Source: Coemansia sp. RSA 922 (lineage: Eukaryota; Kickxellomycota; Kickxellomycetes; Kickxellales; Kickxellaceae). Taken from it: a stretch of 20,371 nt of DNA. Of the stretch, positions 14,846 through 20,371 are shown in pieces. A model generated the notes under the pieces. That model was not told the origin of the DNA. It did not search any database and worked only from the letters and a program-made list of their open reading frames with translations. Both the position numbers and the translations under genes were made by a program. The stretch lies in assembly GCA_027577415.1 (NCBI GenBank), contig JANBQS010000349.1, positions 1 through 20,371 of the forward strand, given 5' to 3'. Numbering within the stretch: the stretch's first letter is position 1; the number at the start of each line of letters is the position of its first letter.

Positions 14846-17800
14846 TTAGGCTAATTTGGCATAAGCTGGTGGTGCGTATATACGGCGAATGAACTTGATA
14901 ATGTACAGCGGTACAGATGATACAGCAGTAATGACAACAGTCTTCCACACAAAGGCAGTAGACAAAATAAACGACGGGTCAAAGTATGCAGGTAATACCC
15001 AGATCGACGCAACATAGATAGCTAGTGATCCTAGAATCGACCAAGCCATCCAGCGATGCCAAGTGCGAATCTCCAAGGCGACCATCAGCAGCTCATTAAG
15101 AACCAAACCGGTGAAAGCAATAGAGACGACATGGATAAACTCTGTATCAAACAGCCAGGCCGCTATAAGCATCAGAGCGCCGCCCTGATAGATACTGATA
15201 AGTAGCCAAGTGAAAAACGTCTTGTACGATAACGAGCGCCCTTTAGTCAGATCAGCGTACAGCTCCGGATACAACAGCGCAATGTCTTCGGAGACGTCGC
15301 GGTCGAGAACCAAAGAAAAGACAGGCGCCATAGTATAAACAGTCGTATAGCCGACTAGCAACATGCCCTGGAACAAGGCGATTGGCGCAAAGTAAAACAG
15401 GGCGGAAAAGACGACTTGCATAATGGAGATGATCAGACCGCGGTGTATGACAAACTGAGCCAGCTTAGCCGAGCGCTTGTAGCTGTTGCGACCATGCCAT
15501 AAAAGCAGGCGCGCTAGGTACGAAAACTGCAGTATCGAAAAATCAGCCGCCAGCGATGCCTGCTTTCCTTCTTTGCCCACCAGCCCCACGCCGACGTCTG
15601 CCGCCTGAATCATGCTGACGTCATTGCCTCCGTCGCCGACCGCCAAGACGCGCTTGCGAGTAGCGCTCTGAATCAAGCGCACAATGTCGGCCTTTTGCGT
15701 CGGCGAGCAGCGACAGCAAACGACAGCCGGTAGCTGGGCAGCGATCTGCACAAATTCGTCGCGGTAGAAATCCAGCGTCACTTGCAGCGAGTCGCCGTCG
15801 ATGACCAGGCAGCAGTCGGGCAAAGTACGCAGGGTCTCCAGTGCGTCACTGGCCTCATGCGGCGCTCGCAGGTTGGCTATCACGTGGATAAGCTGGTCGC
15901 GACGCACCAGCCTGGCTGACACGGCGACGCAGGTGGCAGTCTCGACTTTGTCGCCTGTCAGCATCCACACTTTGACGCCGGCGTTGCCCAACAGCTCCAG
16001 CGTAGCACGCACGTTGTCCTGCAGCCGGTCTTCGACGCCCGTGACGCCCAAAAGCTCAAGGTCGTTTTCAAGGCAGTCGGCGACGACGTCGCGCATGGCG
16101 GCCGCCCGCCCGACGACCGACAGCTTGGCGCGCTGGTAGGCGGCGTCAAAGCGCTCGTAGGCATCGCGCGTCAGTCGCTTGCGGCCCACAACGAGCGTGC
16201 GGAGGCCGTCGCGGGCCATGTTGCCGCACTCCTCGTCGAGCCAGTCGTTGTACTGAACGATCTGACCCATAACGACGTCGGCGCCCTTTTCGATAAAGTA
16301 AATGTCGCCGCTGAGGCGGCTGCGCACAACGATGCCCATGCGCTTCGACTCGCTGGTAAATGGGAACACGTGCAGAATGTCGTAGACCAGGCGTGGCGGC
16401 TCGACGTGGCTGTCGTCTTCGCCCAGAGCGTCCAGGCGCAACGTCATTGTCGAAATAGTGCGCTCGCACAGCACCACGCCCACGTGCTCGGTCCACTGGA
16501 CGATGGCGACCTCGTCGGGCGACGACGCCTGGTACGCCATTCGCTGGTGGCTGCTGGCATTGTCATTATTTTCGTCGTCGTCCTCGGCCGGAGTGACGTT
16601 GTGGCAGAGTGCCAGGCTCTCGACCATGTCAAACACGCGCTGGGGCATGTCGCGCCTGGCCTTGCCGCCGTGATGAGCGCGCGCCAAGCCGCTGCTGTCT
16701 GCAGGAGCACTACTAGCTGACGTCATCGTCGACTCGGCAGCCTGGTGGTGGTGGTGCAGGGACCGGGCGTGGTGTCTGACATGGCGCGTTACTTCGTCGC
16801 TGGTCTCGAGCGTGTAGGCCATGACGCCCATGTGGATGCGCTTGAGCTCCATCTCATTGCACGTCAGCGTGCCAGTCTTGTCAGTCAGGCAGTACTCGAT
16901 CCGCCCTAGCTCCTCGGGGATCATCGAATTGCGCACGACAGAGCCAGCTATCTCGCGATCTCGCTCAATGCCCAGCGAGTAGAAGGACTTGCCCATGTCG
17001 AGATTAACGCGCAGGCTGATCGGGATAATCGACGAGAACAGGATCAGGAACCGGAACAGCGTCACATACCACACAGCCTTAAATCCGTCCAGAGCGACCA
17101 TTGCCAGCGACAGAATCAACGTCACCAGGAACAGGATCTTTGACAGCCGGTTGACCTCCGTGTCGAGTATGCCCACTTTGGTCTTGGCATGCCCCGTATT
17201 CATCGCCGCTCGCGTATCGCGGCCCGTGTAGATGACGTAGCCGACAGCCGAGCCCGAAGCCAGCGTCGTGTTTGCCCACATGGTATTCTCCACGCCCAGC
17301 GGCAGAGTGACGGCCGAGGAAGACTCGCCTGAGCTTGTGATGCGCAGCGTGCCGACAAAGCTGTAAATGTCCTTGTGCGGCGCGTCGGCATAGACAGTGC
17401 CGTGCAGCCCAAACAGCGCGGCAGAGTCAGCCAGCTTTTGTGTGGGCGCCACTGCCACGCGCAGCTTCCAGTCAGTCTCGCCATCAAGCTGGTCGGTGCG
17501 CACAAAGCACGCGCCCGACGACTCTGTCGTCCGTAGCAGCACCACGTCGGCTGGCACGCGCTGGTTCTTCTCGATCAGGATAAAGTCTCCGACGCGGATC
17601 TTTGAGCTGGCGATGACCTGCCGCCCGCCAGTCGCAGTCAGCCTTTGGTACTTTTGCCCGTTGGCCTCGCTGTCACGCCGGCGCCTCGCATGGTCGTCGT
17701 GCCACTCTTTGGCCATGGTCACAGCCAGCACAAACACTAGTGGCCCCACGTACGTCAGCAAGTATCCAATGCGCAGCTGCGGCACGAACTGCGACAGTGC

Positions 17801-18214
17801 CACGAGCAAAAAGTACAGGTTAAAGAAGAACCTGAACTGCTCAAACAGCACCAGCGGCAGAAATGTCAGAAAGTTGTACTTGTTGTTGCTGACTACGTTC
17901 GCCGCGTACTTTTGCTTGAATGTGTTGTCCAGTGGGTTGAGCGGAGACGTCCGCCCCACTGCTGAGCTCTGCGGCAGGAACGAGTGCTCGTCATTGTGTC
18001 GGTTCAACTCTGCTGTGTGGTCCAAGTCTGCTACTGTTGCCATTAGCGGCGTGTCGGCCGAGAACGTGCTGGACATTGAGTCTCGGCTGAGTCGCTGCAT
18101 GGGAATCGCCTCGCCTTCTAACGTTTGCTGATTGTTATTGCCATCGTCTCCACTAAACCCTCTGTCAATGTCTCTGTCGGCCCACGGCGCAGCTGTTGGG
18201 CGGCGCTTGCTCAT
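14846..18214 (-). CDS. NEO1: P4-type phospholipid flippase, Neo1 / ATP9 type
   Basis: This is a complete 1,122-aa ATPase, close to the length of yeast Neo1 (about 1,150). It moves phospholipids to the cytosolic leaflet in Golgi and endosome membranes. Landmarks: N-terminal cytosolic tail (1-115), first membrane pair (about 115-170), actuator motif DGET at 244-247, PISLRV at 398-403 in membrane segment 4, phosphorylated Asp445 in DKTGTLT, SPDE at 565-568, KGAD at 643-646, TGDK at 753-756 and GDGGNDVSMIQ at 860-870. Several membrane segments follow from about 915 to 1,115. GVGLVGKEGKQASLAADFSI is diagnostic of the Neo1/ATP9 branch, whose members work without a Cdc50 partner. The nucleotide-binding domain carries a His-rich then acidic low-complexity insertion (about 480-555). 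The gene is intronless and GC-rich. Confidence 0.97.
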   Translation of the reverse strand: MSKRRPTAAPWADRDIDRGFSGDDGNNNQQTLEGEAIPMQRLSRDSMSSTFSADTPLMATVADLDHTAELNRHNDEHSFLPQSSAVGRTSPLNPLDNTFKQKYAANVVSNNKYNFLTFLPLVLFEQFRFFFNLYFLLVALSQFVPQLRIGYLLTYVGPLVFVLAVTMAKEWHDDHARRRRDSEANGQKYQRLTATGGRQVIASSKIRVGDFILIEKNQRVPADVVLLRTTESSGACFVRTDQLDGETDWKLRVAVAPTQKLADSAALFGLHGTVYADAPHKDIYSFVGTLRITSSGESSSAVTLPLGVENTMWANTTLASGSAVGYVIYTGRDTRAAMNTGHAKTKVGILDTEVNRLSKILFLVTLILSLAMVALDGFKAVWYVTLFRFLILFSSIIPISLRVNLDMGKSFYSLGIERDREIAGSVVRNSMIPEELGRIEYCLTDKTGTLTCNEMELKRIHMGVMAYTLETSDEVTRHVRHHARSLHHHHQAAESTMTSASSAPADSSGLARAHHGGKARRDMPQRVFDMVESLALCHNVTPAEDDDENNDNASSHQRMAYQASSPDEVAIVQWTEHVGVVLCERTISTMTLRLDALGEDDSHVEPPRLVYDILHVFPFTSESKRMGIVVRSRLSGDIYFIEKGADVVMGQIVQYNDWLDEECGNMARDGLRTLVVGRKRLTRDAYERFDAAYQRAKLSVVGRAAAMRDVVADCLENDLELLGVTGVEDRLQDNVRATLELLGNAGVKVWMLTGDKVETATCVAVSARLVRRDQLIHVIANLRAPHEASDALETLRTLPDCCLVIDGDSLQVTLDFYRDEFVQIAAQLPAVVCCRCSPTQKADIVRLIQSATRKRVLAVGDGGNDVSMIQAADVGVGLVGKEGKQASLAADFSILQFSYLARLLLWHGRNSYKRSAKLAQFVIHRGLIISIMQVVFSALFYFAPIALFQGMLLVGYTTVYTMAPVFSLVLDRDVSEDIALLYPELYADLTKGRSLSYKTFFTWLLISIYQGGALMLIAAWLFDTEFIHVVSIAFTGLVLNELLMVALEIRTWHRWMAWSILGSLAIYVASIWVLPAYFDPSFILSTAFVWKTVVITAVSSVPLYIIKFIRRIYAPPAYAKLA

Positions 18215-18349
18215 AAGGATTTAAAAGTTAATATTTGCAAATGAAGAAGAAAAAAAAAGTAAATAGGATACAAGAAGGGAAAAGAAAAAAGAAATGTATG
18301 CAGTTAGAGTTTATTATTGCCAAGATATTAGTCACGTGAATCAAAAGAT
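18215..18349 (-). promoter_or_regulatory. NEO1 promoter with TCACGTGA E-box
   Basis: Only 135 bp separate the stop of the CSC1-family gene from the NEO1 ATG. Within them TCACGTGA (18332-18339) is an 8-bp palindrome and matches the fungal Cbf1-type bHLH site. The rest is a pyrimidine-rich leader on the sense strand. The two genes are on the same strand, so the E-box also lies in the 3' UTR of the upstream gene. Confidence 0.45.
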
Positions 18350-20371
18350 CTAGTCCCAGCGTGGAACATTGCGTGTGGGGTGAGTATTGCCCTGTTGCTG
18401 CCGAGGCTGCTGCTGAGGCTGTTGTTGCTGGTAGGTCTGCTGGTGCTGAGGCGGGTATTGAACCTGCTGCTGATACTGAGCTTGCTGTTGTGGCGCGTAC
18501 TGGGGCTGTTGCTGGTAAGGTTGGTGGTGTTGAGGCTGATGCTGCTGCTGCTGCTGGTACTGGTACTGGCCCTGCGGCTGATACTGACCCTGCGGCTGTT
18601 GCTGGTAGTATTGCTGGCCCTGAACGTCATCGGCATATGTAACAGATGGCTGTTGCTGGCGATGAGTTTGCGACAACGACGTCATCATCATCATCTCGTC
18701 CATTTCCTGATCCGAAACATCCGACGAGTGCGAGGACATTAGAGGCTGAGCATGGCCCAGCAGATTAGCCTGGCTCATACTATTAACATTATTGACTCCT
18801 GCTCCCTGTCGACCAATAACCAAATGATCCATCTCAACCATATCGCCACGCCCGCCCTTTCCCGAGCCATTACTCTCAACCGAGTAGCTCCTAGATAGAG
18901 CATGAGCATACTGAGTACTATCACTATGTCCATAGGCAGGCCCTATAGCTATACGACCAGCACCACGACCATGCACAGGTGTTGTAGCTCCGTCAAAGTC
19001 ACGGCGATCGCGCTCATCCATTACGCTCTCGAGATCTAGCGTATCCGATCCAAACAACGTCGACGCGTTAGTAAATGTTCTACTAGCACTACCACTAGCA
19101 ATATAGCCGTTGTTGAGCTTCGACTCTTCCAGCTTATCACTAGTAATAAGCATCGATGTCCGACCACGGTAGACCTTTGGCAGCAAGTGACGCACGCGCT
19201 TATCGACCATAGGCGTAGTAAGAGGCTGTGAGAAAATGGGATGCAGGAACCGGTCGCCCAACGTCGCCGAGGCACTGGCATCCTCAGCCGCCGCCTTGTA
19301 GGCGTCAAAGCCAGCCGACTCGGCCGAATGAACCATATACTCGACTCGGGGCTTGAGCCAGAAGTGAACGAGCCATATTCCAAATAACGTGGTGACGACG
19401 GGCAGTGGAGTCACTGCGTAGACGACAGCAAGCTTGCCTTTAATCCAGTCCTGCGTGTGGTCAGTAAACTCGTCGATACGAGCTTTGAGGCAGCATACGA
19501 GGTATATCTGGAATATAACCACTGAGGCTATCATACGGTTAATCACGCTACGCCACATGGTGCCGGCCGTATCGTGCTTTGTCGTGTACACGTACATGAC
19601 AGCGTACTTGTAGACCCAGTACGCCATGACAAAGTCGATAAAGGCAAACGGCAGAGCGATCGGCGAGTACAGCGAATAGAACATGCTGATGGTGAATACC
19701 CACAGGTACAAGGAGTACACGGGCGAGTAGTCAAACTCTGGCGGGCGAGTCAGGTCGCGCAGCTCGCGTGGCGTCAGATCGCGTGTGTACCGCTTGATAA
19801 AGATGACGACGAGCGATATCATCTGCGCCAGCTCCAACATGGCACTCAGTCCCTTGAGCGAGACATAGGCAGTCCAAAACATGGCCTTTTGGTTAAGCGA
19901 CTGGATAAAGTCGTGAGCCATCGTCGACCAAAACGCGTCGACCGACTTGTTCCTAAGCACCGCACGTACTACCAGTCCGACGAGCGTAAAGACGATGATG
20001 TTGGAGAGAAAGTAAAACACGTACATCTTCTTCAGCACCGACCGCTCGACCCCCGTGTGCGTGGCAATCCCCTGGTAGCGACTGATGACGCGGAACACGT
20101 GTGGAATAGCAATGTAGTACAGCGTCAGAATTAACGGCGAGAAGGTCGTCTGCCAGATCGTCGTCAGGGTGCTGTGGCGGTTGAAAAAGTCTGTCGTTCC
20201 AGGAAAGATAATCCGAATGTTGACTGCATCTCCGATAAATGTCAGAGCTGCGACTGGCCAGAACGCGACAAAGCAGAATGCCACTGAGATGAGCCGCGCT
20301 GTCCAGAGCCGCCGCACGCGACGCGAGCGAGGCATCTGCGCGTTGCTCCATATGACGTCCTTTGGGTGCGG
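18350..20371 (-). CDS. CSC1/RSN1 family (OSCA/TMEM63-type) membrane protein, 5' end outside window
   Basis: The frame ends at TAG 18350 and is open to the last base of the window. Codons before the first available ATG (20333-20335) read PHPKDVIWSN, matching the conserved P-x-D-[IV]-I-W-x-N element just before the membrane core of this family, so that ATG is internal. The visible 673 residues contain seven or more membrane segments of the RSN1_7TM domain, with the characteristic RPPEFDYSPVYSLYLWVFTI about 200 residues after the internal ATG. Family members are osmosensitive or stretch-gated cation channels, or related lipid scramblases (yeast Csc1, Rsn1, Phm7). The cytosolic tail from about residue 350 is long and disordered and ends in a Gln-rich stretch. 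Which subfamily it belongs to cannot be settled without the N-terminal half. Confidence 0.93.
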   Translation of the reverse strand, partial: PHPKDVIWSNAQMPRSRRVRRLWTARLISVAFCFVAFWPVAALTFIGDAVNIRIIFPGTTDFFNRHSTLTTIWQTTFSPLILTLYYIAIPHVFRVISRYQGIATHTGVERSVLKKMYVFYFLSNIIVFTLVGLVVRAVLRNKSVDAFWSTMAHDFIQSLNQKAMFWTAYVSLKGLSAMLELAQMISLVVIFIKRYTRDLTPRELRDLTRPPEFDYSPVYSLYLWVFTISMFYSLYSPIALPFAFIDFVMAYWVYKYAVMYVYTTKHDTAGTMWRSVINRMIASVVIFQIYLVCCLKARIDEFTDHTQDWIKGKLAVVYAVTPLPVVTTLFGIWLVHFWLKPRVEYMVHSAESAGFDAYKAAAEDASASATLGDRFLHPIFSQPLTTPMVDKRVRHLLPKVYRGRTSMLITSDKLEESKLNNGYIASGSASRTFTNASTLFGSDTLDLESVMDERDRRDFDGATTPVHGRGAGRIAIGPAYGHSDSTQYAHALSRSYSVESNGSGKGGRGDMVEMDHLVIGRQGAGVNNVNSMSQANLLGHAQPLMSSHSSDVSDQEMDEMMMMTSLSQTHRQQQPSVTYADDVQGQQYYQQQPQGQYQPQGQYQYQQQQQHQPQHHQPYQQQPQYAPQQQAQYQQQVQYPPQHQQTYQQQQPQQQPRQQQGNTHPTRNVPRWD
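18386..18619 (-). repeat. Gln-rich low-complexity coding repeat in the CSC1-family tail
   Basis: About 78 residues near the C-terminus consist mostly of Gln with Tyr, Pro and His, including repeated QGQYQ and QYQQQ units. The DNA is a degenerate CAG/CAA codon repeat. The composition is prion-like, of the type found in yeast low-complexity domains, and is unusual on the cytosolic end of a membrane channel. Confidence 0.85.

Noticed and set aside
18455..18475. Second B-box-like sequence on the minus strand
   Set aside because: It lies inside the Gln-rich coding repeat of the CSC1-family gene and no other tRNA part accompanies it.

Overview
The window looks like nuclear DNA of a compact, intron-poor fungal genome. 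It carries full-length eukaryotic housekeeping genes that resemble their yeast counterparts closely: glutamine-dependent NAD+ synthetase (QNS1), the H/ACA pseudouridine synthase CBF5 and a Neo1-type P4-ATPase, plus a CSC1/RSN1-type channel-like protein. Their long open frames, T-rich leaders, TATA boxes and 15-35 bp gaps between convergent genes fit an early-diverging filamentous fungus. Kickxellomycotina is my best guess, but this is inference: no rRNA or other marker is present.

Layout: (1) 1-4070 holds a coiled-coil protein of unknown function (+) convergent with QNS1 (-). (2) 4071-8999 is an AT-rich accessory stretch. It has an orphan 148-aa gene (+), a tandem pair of TRAIP-like RING-H2/coiled-coil genes (-) of which the second is interrupted by a TAA or an intron, a GA microsatellite, and a small secreted protein (-). 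(3) 9063-10535 is CBF5 (+). (4) 10769-14140 is a second orphan stretch on the minus strand: a 116-aa gene with a clear TATA box, then two tandemly duplicated 133-aa paralogues whose upstream regions are also duplicated. A strong plus-strand TATA box and a probable spliced leader at 11869-12057 point into the antisense strand of the first paralogue. (5) 14273-14830 is a GrpB/UPF0157 gene (+), 15 bp from the end of the convergent NEO1 (-, to 18214). (6) 18350 to the window end is a CSC1/RSN1-family gene (-) with a glutamine-rich tail; its 5' part lies beyond the window.

The housekeeping genes are GC-rich and match known families along their whole length. The genes between them are short, AT-rich and unrecognised. 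The most interesting signal is a possible family of small proteins shared by the orphans at 4.8, 10.8, 12.1 and 13.5 kb. All seem to have a short N-terminal beta strand and a C-terminal Y-[VL]-x(2,3)-[LI]-V-P motif. The two closest members share about 47% of residues by my ungapped hand count and also share promoter blocks. I see no tRNA, rRNA, CRISPR array or recognisable transposase.
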